Below, in pieces: positions 9,649 to 20,600 of a stretch of DNA of 64,000 nucleotides. Position 1 is the first letter of the stretch; each line of letters begins with the position of its first letter. Where the stretch lies: positions 124,001-188,000 of the forward strand of contig CM071591.1 of assembly GCA_036429605.1 (NCBI GenBank), written 5' to 3'. The notes beneath the pieces are model-generated. The model was not told the DNA's origin. It saw only the letters and a program-made list of their open reading frames with translations, and did no database searches. Made by a program: the position numbers and the translations under genes. Origin of the DNA: Cladobotryum mycophilum. Lineage: Eukaryota > Ascomycota > Sordariomycetes > Hypocreales > Hypocreaceae.

Positions 9649-10673
9649 TGACTACCGAGCCGCCACAAGGTATACTTGCCAATATCAAGAGTCGGTGGGA
9701 AATGTACACGTGTTTGCGGGATGCTTGGGTAGTGGCATTCAATCGTACGTAACCTTGGAACCATTGATATTGGCTAGTTCCAGCCGTCACAAGTAGAGAA
9801 GATTGTTTGGGCTTAATTTCATATAGTTTACATTGAGGTTTTATAGCGGGATGTTCGCAAGGGCAATTTCACGGCTCTGTGGAGACCATCCGAGATTGGC
9901 GAGAAATCGTTTGCAAAGTGGTGGATGACTCTGAGTATGTCACCCCATGATGGCTCTCGCCGCCTTCTTCCATACCCTTGCATCGACTTATTCTCAAGCT
10001 GGGTCACCACTTTGTACGACATGAAGAGAGCTCAGCGGTCCCGTCGCTAGTGGGCAATGCATACGGCTTGGTGCTAGACCTTAGTGCTGGAACCGGCAAC
10101 CAGCCTCCTCGCTTCAATATTAGCAAGATCCAGCATGTCTATGGGATTGAATCGAACCAAGCCTTCGCTCCCACCCTGGATGCAAAGATCAAGGAGACTG
10201 GATTTGAGGGTGCATACACTCCCGTTATTTGTCACGTGGAAGATGCTGAGATTGAGCTTACGCGACTCGGCGTCATGCCGGGGACGGTCGATTGCATCCT
10301 CAGCGTCCAGCTGTTATGCTCCGTCAAGGACCTTGCGGGAGTAGTAAAGAAACTGCATCATCTCCTGAAGCTGGGAGGCGAGTTGATCTTCTGGGAGCAC
10401 CAGCGGAATGAGGTCGATTTTGTCACGAGAATGGTACTAGGTACGTGGTATTTTGGTGCCAATGTTGGTTGTCCTGGCCAACCGGGGTAGTAACTAACCT
10501 AATTTAGGGTTATGGAACATCATCTGGACACCGTTGGTAGGGGGTGCCGACTTAACCAGCAAACGCGAGAGACCCTTTTGAGCGTTGCTGACTGGGAGGT
10601 GATTGAGTTGGACGTCGATGAGGGACCGCGCGGCATTATGCCCCAGGTATGGGGACGGCTCAAGAAGATGTAA
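9649..10673 (+). pseudogene. Class I SAM-dependent methyltransferase, one stop and one frameshift
   Basis: Methyltransferase of the kind found in fungal metabolite clusters. Exon 1 (9649-9744) starts MTTEPPQGILANIKSRWEMY. Intron 9745-9826 is followed by LYIEVL-stop-RDVRKGNFTALW, where the TAG at 9844-9846 probably replaces a CAG. A further intron starts at 9935 (acceptor near 10,035). The core exon then carries the SAM-binding loop LVLDLSAGTGNQ, YGIESNQAF with its acidic residue, and LLKLGGELIFWEH. Intron 10,441-10,507 leads to LWNIIWTPLVGG. The frame then slips within a run of five G (10,540-10,544) and resumes as CRLNQQTRETLLSVADW to a stop at 10,671-10,673. One more G would restore the family's usual GGCxL box. 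If both lesions are real the gene is dead; the frameshift may be a base-calling error. It is convergent with the dehydrogenase to its right. Confidence 0.82.
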
Positions 10674-11027
10674 GATCATGGATTTATGGATCTAATGATT
10701 AACTAAATGATGATTATGATATGGGGATGAAAGTTATAAATGGTTTATTTGCGCAGGATACTACAATCGAGCAAAGCTTATAGGTTGTTTTGATGCTAGG
10801 CTATTCTTAAAATCAGCGCATGTACTCAAGGAACTTATTCGGTACTTATTACAACTAGGTAGGGATTGGCTTATCGCAAACTTGCCGAGTCTATTTATCA
10901 CGAACTATCTATATATTTGATCTGTCTGTTCGCTCCACTCGCGAGCCTGCCTTTCCCTCTACTTGTAGAAGGGTTGGCAACTTGTTGACCTCAGCATGCG
11001 AAAGTCCCGTTGACTACATGAACGCCC
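10674..11027. other. Convergent intergenic region
   Basis: A 3'-3' spacer between the methyltransferase and dehydrogenase 1. No gene recognised. Confidence 0.5.
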
Positions 11028-11998
11028 TTAGAAATGTAAACTATCGTAATTAGTGCTATTGATGACTTCATTCCACTCATCAAGGACCTGCAAAGTTTCC
11101 TTACACTTCTCCTTTACGGTATCATAGCAATCTGAACCAATTGGTAACCGGAAAGGAATCTTTCTACCCACAGCAACCCCTTCATTGCGCACTAGATCTA
11201 TGATGACAGCCACCCCTTCTCAACATCCCCGGACTGCTTTCGATCTTCGCCAGTTATATGTGCATTAAATATTTTTGAAGCTTCGATATAGTCTGGGATC
11301 TTGGACTTCGTGATCTTTACGTTTTCTGGAGAGAGGAGCAACGTCCTGAATCGACCTGGCTCGACTAGCAGGGTACGCAGACCCAGTGGTTCGGTTTCCC
11401 TCCAGAGACTCTCAACAATGCCTAACATCTAAATTAGAATCAATTCTCTCACATCGTAGCAGTGGCAGTTAAATCTTACCTTCAAGAGCGAACTTGGTAC
11501 CTGAGTAGGGACCAACGAATCCGTCGCCACACCAGCCTGAACGGGAGCTAATGAAGACATTTGTACCAGTTCTGCGCTCCCGAAAATGCGGTAGAATTGC
11601 CTTTGTAACCTTAATCACCCCAAACACGTTGGTGTCAAAATTTGCACGAAACTCTTCCTCTCTGTTTGACGATTAGCTGTCTATCAGTGCCATACTGAAT
11701 GCTGTGTGTCTTACGAAACGTCTTCCCAAGCGCCGGTGGCAATATAGGCAGCGTTGTTGACCAGCACATCTATATGACCGTGGATGGCAATGGCTTGGTA
11801 CATAGTCTCATTGATGGTAGCCTGATCGTCCGTAACATCAAGTTTCAGAGTCGCAACCCCGGTTTTCTTGAGGTGCTCAATGCTGTCTGGTCGGCGGGCG
11901 GTGGCAATGATCTTGTCACCTCGCTCCAGGATCTGGCGAACAAACACTTCGCCAAACCCAGAAGAACATCCGGTGACGAGCCAAACAAGAGGGGCCAT
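11028..11998 (-). CDS. Short-chain dehydrogenase/reductase 1, apparent frameshift
   Basis: Classical NAD(P)-dependent SDR, about 287 residues if the frame is intact. Exons 11,998-11,715, 11,661-11,480 and 11,421-11,028 join across GT-AG introns of 53 and 58 nt. Seen: the Rossmann motif LVTGCSSGFGE near residue 8, NNAAY, the catalytic Ser in VFISSRSG and the Tyr-Lys pair in GPYSGTKFALEG (the last Gly codon spans intron 2), then LLVEPGRFRT. The substrate cannot be told. Odd: in the last exon the frame slips after QSGDVEKG and resumes as VAVIIDLVRNEGVAVG through LPIGSDCYDTV. The slip is at a run of four C on the plus strand (11,213-11,216); a fifth would restore continuity. It is either a decaying gene or a homopolymer base-calling error. 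A TATA box stands 114 bp upstream. Confidence 0.85.
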
Positions 11999-12111
11999 GT
12001 TGGATTTGCTTTGCTTTTTGTTTGCAGAGTGCTTTGTGATAGAGAGTAAATTTCGAGTGGGGACTGAGTTGAGATGGAATTGAGAAACTAATCAGTCGTT
12101 CTGTTCTCTGC

Positions 12112-12119
12112 TATTTATA
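12112..12119 (-). promoter_or_regulatory. TATA box of SDR 1
   Basis: TATAAATA on the minus strand, 114 bp before the ATG at 11,998. Position and sequence fit a fungal core promoter. Confidence 0.55.
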
Positions 12120-12865
12120 ACAGTGGATGCAAGAGCTTGATGACACTATCACCGCAAACGATTCAGCCATGATGCATAGTAATTACAATGAGATTTTATG
12201 GCAGACTCAACTCTATGTTTACGGCGAAGTTAAGCGGGCTTAACAGACGGAATTAGCAAGCAAGTGCAGTAGAGTACGCCGCGTTTCGTGGATTAAGAGG
12301 CAAAATAATCTAGATGGACACGACCCACCAGAGAATCCAATATTATTGCGAGCGTGTATGCTATCGTTTAAGCCGCAAACTCTAGTAATTCTTACTAAAA
12401 ATTACCTATGAGTCATTCACATTGCCGGAGATAAATTCTCATTACTACAAAATACTGAGCAGTTAGGAAGTGGCAGTAGATGCAGTAGCCGGTATGACTC
12501 AGAGGTTCGTGATTATGCCCTAACGCCTAGTCTGGAACCCCCCCCCACCCCCCCCAACACACACACACACACCATGTCGCGAGTATCACGCAAACGCATA
12601 TTCCCCCACTGACTTACATCTGATCGCCCGAATAAGCTCGGTTCATTTTTCTTCTTCTCCCGATTAGGTACGGTTTGTATCAGCACCCGACTTGTATCAC
12701 AATTACTAATTGCCACTTGCTCTAGCTCTTACTCCAATTTTGGACAAAACAGTTGACTTTTCAGGATGAAAAGCACGCTCAGACAGACTCTCAACATCAT
12801 TTAGGTCTTTCCTTTATTAAACACAAGTGTCACTCTTAGCAATTCAAATGGTAGATCTAATAGGC
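12120..12865. other. Spacer between the two tandem dehydrogenase genes
   Basis: Holds the upstream region of SDR 1 and the 3' flank of SDR 2. Includes a poly-C then CA-repeat tract (12,538-12,573). No gene recognised. Confidence 0.5.
12538..12573. repeat. Poly-C / (CA)n low-complexity tract
   Basis: Two runs of C of 8-10 bases separated by a single A, then ACACACACAC. A slippage-prone microsatellite in the spacer. Confidence 0.9.
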
Positions 12866-13808
12866 CTAAAAATACAGTGACATGGCCCCATCAACAACCA
12901 AGCTCGTTCCACAGATGAAGTTAGACAAGTGACTAGATAGAAATATGACGGCGTTTGCAAGCTCCTCCGGCATTCCAGTGCGCCCCATTGGTATTGCATC
13001 CAGGAGTCCTTGGTAAAACGGGTAGTTTGTTCTCTTGACCCGCTGGTAACTGCTCTCTTGAACCGTACCATCTGGGAGTGTAACGTTTGGGGTTTCAACC
13101 GAGCCGGGAACAACAGTATTAATTCGGATCCCTTTAGGTGCCAGTTTTCGAGCGTAGTCTTTGGCTAAGGTTGCTTGGGCGCGCTTGAAGGTGGTGTACG
13201 GTCCACTAATTGATGGGTGGCGAGCTTCGTAACCAGCCATGGAACTGATGACGACTATCGAAGCATTCCGAGAGCCCTTGGCCGTCTCCTCAAGGTGAGG
13301 AGTCACGGCCTCAATCAAGCTGATTAGTCCCATGATGTCGGTACGGAAACTCTTCTCCCAGTGCTCCGGAGTCGCATCACTGAAGAATGCACAGGCTTAA
13401 AGCGACGAGACTCTAGTCAGCATCATGATCCAAGTTCAATATCTGATCTTTGTCTTCAGAGGGCTACACATACCATTTGCAACAACACAGTCAATCTTTC
13501 CAAATTCCTTTGCTGCTTTCTCAACCCACGTCTTAATTTCGTCAGGATTGCCAATGTCGACGCTGGAGCCCACCGCTCGAGCATTTTCCAAGGTCTCCGT
13601 AAATTGTGAAAACTCATCACCACGAACCTTTCGGGCGCAGTATGATACGTTGGCCCCTTCGGCTAAAAATGCTTCCACCATCCCTTTGCCCAAGCCTTTG
13701 GAGCCCCCTAGTTTATTGTCAGTGCGAATCATCGTGAGAGTGGATGCAGAAGCACTTGCCAGTGACCAAAACATGGCATCCAGAGAGTTTGGTAGTAAAT
13801 TTACTCAT
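12866..13808 (-). CDS. Short-chain dehydrogenase/reductase 2, intact
   Basis: Classical SDR of 270 residues. Exons are 13,808-13,760, 13,707-13,474 and 13,395-12,866. The ATG (MSKFTTKLSGCHVLVTG) lies 122 bp after a TATA box. Intron 1 (13,759-13,708, 52 nt) appears to use a GC-AG boundary (GCAAGT...CTAG) and falls inside the glycine motif: VTG joins GSKGLGKG to give TGxxxGxG. Intron 2 (13,473-13,396) joins VVAN to ACAFFSDATPEHWEKSF. Catalytic Ser is in IVVISSMAG and the Tyr-Lys pair in YTTFKRAQATLA; NTVVPGSVETP and the C-terminal GTSLVVDGAMS complete a FabG-like fold. Substrate unknown. It lies tandem with SDR 1 and divergent from the transcription factor, so promoter sharing is possible. Confidence 0.92.
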
Positions 13809-14340
13809 ATCTTCGGTTTTTGAACTTGGAATAATATACTATCAACTTTTACAAAATGTCTCTTCTGTCAGCTAAAGTCGATTGAGTAAATCACCCGTTA
13901 CGCCGCTTGATGACTGCCACATCTCTTCTTTATAAAGATTACGAATCGGCAATTTAGAAACCCGATTTCTGATTACAGGCGAACCAATTTGTAATCTTCA
14001 TCTCGGCTATGAAACCAGCCATCATTTCTTCCCAATGCTCAAATCTGTTGCATCCATGCTTGTCGTCAGCGAGGGAAATTTATGAGCTCTACTCCATATT
14101 AAAATCTTATTTGCCAGATTTGGTTAGTGCAATTTCACTGTTGCCAAGAAATCTTGTTTTCCTAATTGGGCGAACGCATCTCCACTGCCGAGAAATCTGA
14201 TTTGCTTAAAGGAGGTTAACTCACCCACATGCAAAACAGCCCCCAACTTTTCAACTACCGCTACTCAAGACGTTTAGCTCAACGAATCCAAAAGAAATCC
14301 CAAAGAGAAATCATCAGCACACAAAGCTTACAGACATACT
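13809..14340. promoter_or_regulatory. Divergent promoter region between SDR 2 and the transcription factor
   Basis: A 532-bp spacer with SDR 2 leaving on the minus strand and the regulator gene on the plus strand. The two starts fix the orientation; apart from the SDR 2 TATA box no specific operator was recognised. A shared upstream region would fit co-regulation, which is inference. Confidence 0.5.
13930..13937 (-). promoter_or_regulatory. TATA box of SDR 2
   Basis: TTTATAAAG-type palindromic element, about 122 bp before the ATG at 13,808. Confidence 0.5.
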
Positions 14341-15892
14341 ATGAATACGTCTTCTGCAGATGATGGGCGTAGATGCATGACAAACACCATCATGAACTTC
14401 ACATTCTTGACGATGACAGACAGTCCCAGTCTAGGCGAATCAATGACCAAGCGAATGAGAGCTCAGGTCACAAAACACAACTTTGCTCGGAGGCGGGAAC
14501 ATCGTGCCAGAATAATCGCGGAGAGCCGTAACAAGCAATCACACATATTAAACGACCTTGATTCTGGGAGTCTGGACATCATTGCTGCATCTGACCCAAG
14601 TCCCGATTACCCATTAAGAAGTGGGCCGTTCATCTTTACCAGCCCCCGCTTCCTGATTCTCCCATCCAATTCCGTGAGTATAATCAAGAATTGTCAGCAG
14701 CAAACAATATGGGTTAACGATTACCACCGTTTCGGAGCAGTACTCTCCAACTTCAAACCTCTACTGTTTCCGAGCATTCCGAGTACACCTGATTCACTCC
14801 ACCATACTGCTTGGACTAGCCTACTAGTCTCCGAGCCTGCATTTCTCGAGGCAACCTTGTCCCTCGCATATCGGTATGAAACAAGGCATCGATGTGTTGG
14901 TGCAAATGGATTGCCTCCTGATATTCACATCTACCGCGCTATAAAGCTGATTAATCGACGGCTTGAAGATCCTTCGACCGCGCTAAGCGACGGGATTCTG
15001 GGAGCTGTGTTCACCCTTGCGTTTAATGAGGTGAGCTCTTTGTGGCACAAGCTTTTACTCGACAAGAATTAACGCTCTTTAGCGATTGGCCGGTAACGAA
15101 CAAGCATGGAATATACATGTGGAAGGATTGTCCCAAATGGTAAAGGGAAGACGAGATCAAGGCCAAAGAGATCCGCCTCGTTGGTTTTTTAACCTATTAT
15201 TATGGTAAGTATACGGTCCTCCCACCCCGTAGATCAGGGGAATTGCTGATGCTTTTGATGCGACGAGCAGTGACAGCATCAACGAACTTATTCGCTCACC
15301 ATCTGCATCTCGACGGAGGGTCGCCAATGTAGTTCTTGGTGACAGCACCAGTGATCAGCTATCAAAGATTGCGGATATTTCAGAGGGTATTGCCTTACTG
15401 CATAGTGTGTTGGAGGTGTTTTACCGCAGCGGAACGAGCGACGGCGTTCTTGCTCGAGAGATCGACAGATCTGTCGAGAGGTTACTGCAACAGACCTCAG
15501 TTTTGAGAAGCCAAGAACCATTTATAAGCGCATTTTCTCTGGCTATTATTATCTTCCTGCATATTTCCTGGCCTCACTCTTTACTCACTCCCTCTGATCT
15601 AGGGTCTCTGGCGATTCTGCTGAAAAACGAATTAGGTGTACCAGACATTCGGCTTTGCTCGTCACTGAATTTGGCGACCTGGCTCTTGATGGTTGGAAGC
15701 GTTACTGCATTGGATTCTGACACCAAGAGCTGGTTTACAGGCACTTTGAAGATGGTCTTCCTAACTTTACAAGTGAGTTCATGGGACGAAGTGTTTGATA
15801 TGCTACGAGCATCTTTCGTACCTGACTCACGTCTTCTCTATCGTTTCAAAGCCGTCTGGGCAGAGATGTTTTCCACCTCCATGATTGCGTGA
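14341..15892 (+). CDS. Fungal-specific transcription factor (Fungal_trans_2 type, no zinc cluster)
   Basis: About 477 residues in three exons: 14,341-15,030, 15,083-15,204 and 15,271-15,892, with GT-AG introns of 52 and 66 nt. Near the N-terminus is a basic box, VTKHNFARRREHRAR, similar to the RSHVMRxxxRRKR box of regulators that lack a Zn2Cys6 domain; no CX2CX6C pattern is present. The middle region (FKPLLFPSIP, AFLEATLSLAYRYETRH, ALSDGILGAVFTLAFNE joined to RLAGNEQAWNIHVEGLSQMV) is the characteristic core of PF11951-type proteins. The C-terminal part is helical, with no extra domain seen. No lesion visible. It is the only recognisable regulator in the island, so it may control the neighbouring metabolite genes (inference from position). 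DNA binding would have to rely on the basic box. Confidence 0.85.
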
Positions 15893-16125
15893 TAAATTAT
15901 CATGCGCCTATTACGTCCAGTTCAAAATGTATATTGCTAACAGACTAGAGGCTTGCTCAAACGCAAGCGTTTACAAAATTGTTTAAGGCTATATATCTCT
16001 AGTGAAAATAACACTGCTGTCTGGATGTAACTCCGCATGTCCTAGTCAATCCACGATAACCATTCCTATCATCTTCCAGCTGAGGCCTTGCAATCGACTA
16101 GCCGCCCCTATGAATGTGAAATTAA
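15893..16125. other. 3' flank of the regulator gene
   Basis: Short spacer of normal composition before the AT-rich block. No gene recognised. Confidence 0.4.
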
Positions 16126-16129
16126 GGGG

Positions 16130-16195
16130 TTGGGTGTCGCAGTGACCAAGCACACTAGGAGGGCCGCAGAGCCCGTGGGTTTGAATCTGGTTAAC
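16130..16195 (+). ncRNA. tRNA-like / SINE-head-like sequence
   Basis: GTGTCGCAGTGACCAAGC followed about 30 bases later by GTGGGTTTGAATCTGG resembles a tRNA A-box and B-box pair. The B-box would be GGTTCGAATCC with a C-to-T change. The anticodon arm is not well formed and no acceptor pairing is clear. A tRNA-derived SINE head is more likely than a functional tRNA. Low confidence. Confidence 0.25.
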
Positions 16196-16528
16196 CTTAT
16201 AACTAATTAATAACCAGGCTTTGAGTCTAGCAGGCTCTAGGCCTGACTCGAAAACAAATTATATTAGTGGCCTAATCTAAGCGTTATAGAATTTTTTTTT
16301 CTACGGGGGGTTTTTTTTACATTATTTTAACTAGGCTTTTAAGTTAATTTATATATGTAAATAGAATTATTTTTCTTTTATTCAATGAAATGCTGTAAAC
16401 AGGCTATAGAGTTAATTTTTTATTTTTTATTTTTACTAGTTTATTAGTTAGATAGGCCGGTTCTGAATTACCAGAACTATATAAAGGGGACTTAGACCTT
16501 AGCTAGGTTTAAGCCGACTAAGTGTTTA

Positions 16529-16850
16529 TGACATTCCGGGCTTTTCCTAATAAAAGTAACCTAGATTTTAGTTAATATTAGTAAGAGGTTAAAACAAGGT
16601 TAAATAATAGGTTTAATATATTATAGTTTACGTATTAAGTTATGAATTATAAATAATTATAATTAATAATTAATTAAGTATATATATAATAATTAAATTT
16701 ATTATAGTTTAAATAAATATAAAATGTTATTTTAATAAAAATAAATTAATAAATTAATAATTATAATAAATTAAATTAATTTTATTTAACTTATTATATA
16801 TATTTAAATTTATTTTTAAAAATAATATAAATATAAAATTAAATAGTTAT
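16529..16850 (-). repeat. Gypsy-family LTR, truncated, reversed
   Basis: Begins ACATTCCGGGCTTTTCCTAA followed by TAAAAGTAACCTAGAT, the reversed LTR end seen at 40,873 and 54,485, and continues with AATAGGTTTAATATATTATA. The other end is lost. Confidence 0.7.
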
Positions 16851-16852
16851 AA

Positions 16853-17277
16853 TAACCTAACGTTATACTTATATTATCCACAGAACTAGACCTGCTTTTA
16901 ATAATACCTATATAAGCTATTAGTTAGAATATAATTATAGTAAAACCCTAAATAATATAACTAATTATAATTAACTTAAATAAGATTAACTTATATATAT
17001 TTAAAAATTTAAATAAGATTAATTTAAGTATATATAATATTTTAAATAAAGTAAATTAAATTTATTTTATTTAAATTATAATAAATTTAATTATAATATA
17101 TATATTAGTTTATATTCTTTTTCATTTAATTAATTATTAAGTTATGATTATTTATTATTCATAATTTAATATTTGAATTATAATATATTAAACCTATTAC
17201 TTAATCTTACCCCAACCAATCATTAAAATTAATTATATTCTAGGTTATTTTTATTAAGAAATGCCCGGAATGTTATA
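16853..17277 (+). repeat. Gypsy-family LTR, sense orientation
   Basis: Runs from AATAACCTAACGTTATACTT through ACTAGACCTGCTTTTAATAA to AAGAAATGCCCGGAATGTTA, the same order as the LTR at 57,945-58,420. With the preceding reversed LTR it forms an inverted pair that imitates a foldback element. Confidence 0.75.
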
Positions 17278-17282
17278 AATAA

Positions 17283-17439
17283 TAATAATTCTATAAAACT
17301 ATGATCTTATAATTAAAAATACTTTGAAATTATACTATATTTATTAAGATTTATTAAACTATAAAAAGGCTTTTCATATTTTTAAAGTTTAATAAAATAT
17401 AATGTAACTTTATATTAATTTATTTTCTATTACAAAAAA
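17283..17439 (-). repeat. Internal fragment of the AT-rich gypsy family
   Basis: ATAATTAAAAATACTTTGAA and the following bases match 45,300-45,460 in the left gypsy copy and, reversed, about 60,260-60,420 in the right copy. It is the left part of the site hit by the LINE. Confidence 0.65.
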
Positions 17440-17456
17440 ATGTTTTTTATTATTAT
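17440..17456. repeat. LINE target-site duplication, left copy (17 bp)
   Basis: ATGTTTTTTATTATTAT, repeated exactly at 23,224-23,240. It borders the oligo-T that is the LINE's poly-A tail on the minus strand. Confidence 0.88.
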
Positions 17457-17699
17457 TTTTTTTTTTTTCATTCATTACGCTTATAGAGGCCGAAGGCCTA
17501 TGAAGCGGCTATCTATCTATCTAAAAGCTTACTGTACAGTGACTTTCTAGAATAGTAGCTAGCTGGCTAGCTTTCAAGCTAACAGTATAAGGCATTGTGT
17601 TTTCCAGTTGGTGGTTTTCTTTCTCCTAGTTCCAAGCGTTATATATGTCCCTTAGCCTCTAGGCTAACTAGCTAACTAATCAGCCTATATCTACTCTTC

Positions 17700-20600
17700 T
17701 AAAAACCAGCTTCGCGTACAGATCTTCGTGCTAGTAAGGAAGCCTATTAGGGCTTCCTTTCCTAGTTTTGTTATGAAGAGCTTCTGTAACGTTAGCTGGG
17801 CTCCTGGCCCTAAGGCCTTCTGCAGGGCCTTTCTAGGCCCTTGGTATCTGCTACAGTGTAGCAGCAGGTGTTGCGTTGTATGTCGTTGGCTACATCTACA
17901 GCGGTCGTCAGGGAGGTTCTTTATGGCTTTTTGATAGCTTTTAAGATACCCTATCCCTAGTTTTAGCTAGATATAGGCTAACTAGGTTAATCTTGGTCTT
18001 TTAACTAGGTTAGCTTTTAGCGAGAAGCTAAGGTTATCTTAAGCTATCCTACGGTATTAAGTGCCTAGGCCTCTCGCTCTCTGGCCTGTCTCCTCTCTCA
18101 TCTCTTTACTAGCCCAGCTAGTCTACCATTGCTATACTATGGTTTTCCTTATCTTCCAGTTTAGGTAACTAAGAGAGGCGTACGGGCGGCCTCTGTACGA
18201 GGCTTCTAGCCCTTTCTTAGCTAACTGATCAGCTATTTCATTCCCTGGGATCCCTGTGTAGCTGGGTACCCAGGCAACTGTAATAGCTATGCTTTGCTAT
18301 GATAAAAGGTATAGCTAAGCCCGGATTCTATAACTAATCTCTCCAGGGCCTTTAATTTTCATTATAGCTACTTAGCTATCAACAAAGATATAGGCTATTG
18401 GTTGGTTTATCCTGGATAATAGTAGGGCATCTAGGACCTTAGAGATTACTATAAGCTCGGCATCAGCTACTTTTATGTATAGTCCTAGGTTCTAGAATCT
18501 TACTACTCTTACTGTTTTCGCTGCTTCGTTTTATCGGTTTAGGCTATCTTCGTAGTATACACATAAATTAGTAACAGTGCCTTTATAAGTACTCTACGAG
18601 CCGTCTATATAAAAGGCTCGGTAATTATCGAAGGTAAGGTCTTCTAGTAGCTATAGGTATTACTTTTTAGCTTTTTTCTTAGAGGCTTGGCTAATTAGAA
18701 TAGTAGCTTTAGGTTCCTTATTCCAAGGGGCCTACCAAACTAAATCTTATCTTTCTATTCTCTCATACTTTCCAATAGCTTTATCAAGGCTAGCTAATAA
18801 CCTAGTGAGTTGTATTGGTGCAGCTGTACTAATTATAGCTAATCGGATTAGGTGGGTTTCTAAGAGGGTTTAAGTGCGGAGGCTATACTTAAGGCAGGCT
18901 TTTTAGAGCCTAACTTTAACCGGGGGATAGCTGCTTCCAGTTCCAGTGCCTTATAAGGGGACCTCTTAAAGGCCCCTAGTATCCTGGCTAGGGCAAGGTT
19001 CTATAGCTATTGGAGTTGGTAGATGAGATTTTTTTGTCCTGGTCTCTTGTACCAAAGAGGGACTCCATAATCTGCTATAGAGCTTATGCAAGCTATATAC
19101 AGCAGCCGTAGGGCTCGTGCAGGTAGCCCGTGTTGCATATTGCCTAGCCTCTGAAGGCCCTGGAAGGCTTTGGTAGCCTGTTCGAGCTTTTCTGTTACGT
19201 AGTGTTTAAAGTTAAGTTAGTAGTCTAGCCAGACCCTTAGCCATTTGACCAGTGGTTTAAGCTTAACCGCTAGATTAGCTACAATAAGCCCCTCTATTAT
19301 TAGTCGGCGTTATCTTGCGAAGTGGATAAGCTCGGTTTTGCCTGGGTCAAACTAGACCCCTTAAGGTTCTGCTTCCTCGATAAGCTTGGCTACTATAGTC
19401 TCTAGAGCCCTACAGTTCTGATAGGCTGATCTTGATGATACAGACAGGCTAAAATCATCGATATAGCTAAGCTAAAAGGCCTGATCTACTATTATATCTC
19501 TAATATAGATTAGAAACAAAATAGGAGATATAGGTGATCCTTGTGGGATCCCTATAGCTATGTCTGTTAATTGCTGTATTTGGCCATCAAAGGCTAACTG
19601 GATTTTCCTATTTAATAAAAAGGAATTAACCTAGCTAATAAGGGTTTTAGGAAAGTCTAGTCTTTTTAGTATCCCTAATAGCTTTGGCTTTGATATATGA
19701 TTAAAGGCGCTCTTGATGTCTAGGAACAGGGTTATAACTACTGTCTGGTTAGTAGCTTTTCTTAATAGCTACTAGCTTTCGATGTAGTTCGTAAGTAAAA
19801 GAACTATATTAACAGCTGATCTCTATTTCCGGCCACTAAGTTAGGTTGGGTTTAGAAGGTCTTGTGTGGAAGCTAGATAGCTTAGTCTGCTTGCAACTAT
19901 CTTTTTTAAGACTTTTCCTAGGCAGTTAAGCAAGGCTATAACTCTATACGCCTTTAGGCTACTATAGTCTAGCTTATTAGCCTTTAGAAAGATAATTCCA
20001 ATTGCTTCTCTCTAGCTAACTAGCTAATACCCTACTGTGAATAAGGCCTAATAAGCTTTATTTAACAGAGTTAGTACCGCCGAGTAAGTCTTTTGTATTA
20101 GGAGGAAATTAATTGTATTAGGGCCTAGGGCTTTCTTGTTAGAGGATGAAAAGATAGCCCGTTGGACCTCTATATCCTCTAGCTTTAGCCATTTCCAGTA
20201 AATCCTTTCGGGTGTAGGTCTTATTTATTCTTATTGACTAGCTATGGATAGCTTTTGAAAGTTATTTTTTAGCTACTATAGTTAATGTCTTGAGGTCCTA
20301 GTTAGTCTTATAGTTGGTTTTGTAGTTAATTTTAGTACTGTATTAGCTATAGACTATAAGTCTAGCTAGTCTGCCGATTTAGATCTCGGCCGGCTAGGAA
20401 TTTAAACCTTTATTTTAGACCTTCTAGCCGATTTAGAGTAGCTAATAGTAAGGGTAGGGAATAGTATTTGTAAAAAGGCTATATATTTCTCCTCGAAGGT
20501 TTAAGCCTATTGTTACTGATTTTCTTTAGTATATATAATACTAGGAAGACTGTTATTCTAGTGTGCTTTAGTGTATTTATATGCCTTATAGATATCTATG

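Noticed and set aside
2272..9650. Search for a repeat-type RiPP precursor (KR-separated identical cores)
   Set aside because: None found on either strand in the island; only the single-core candidate at 1514-1770 remains.
16529..17277. Apparent 750-bp foldback/MITE with long inverted repeats
   Set aside because: Each arm is separately an LTR of the gypsy family found elsewhere as direct copies, so this is an inverted pair of LTRs.
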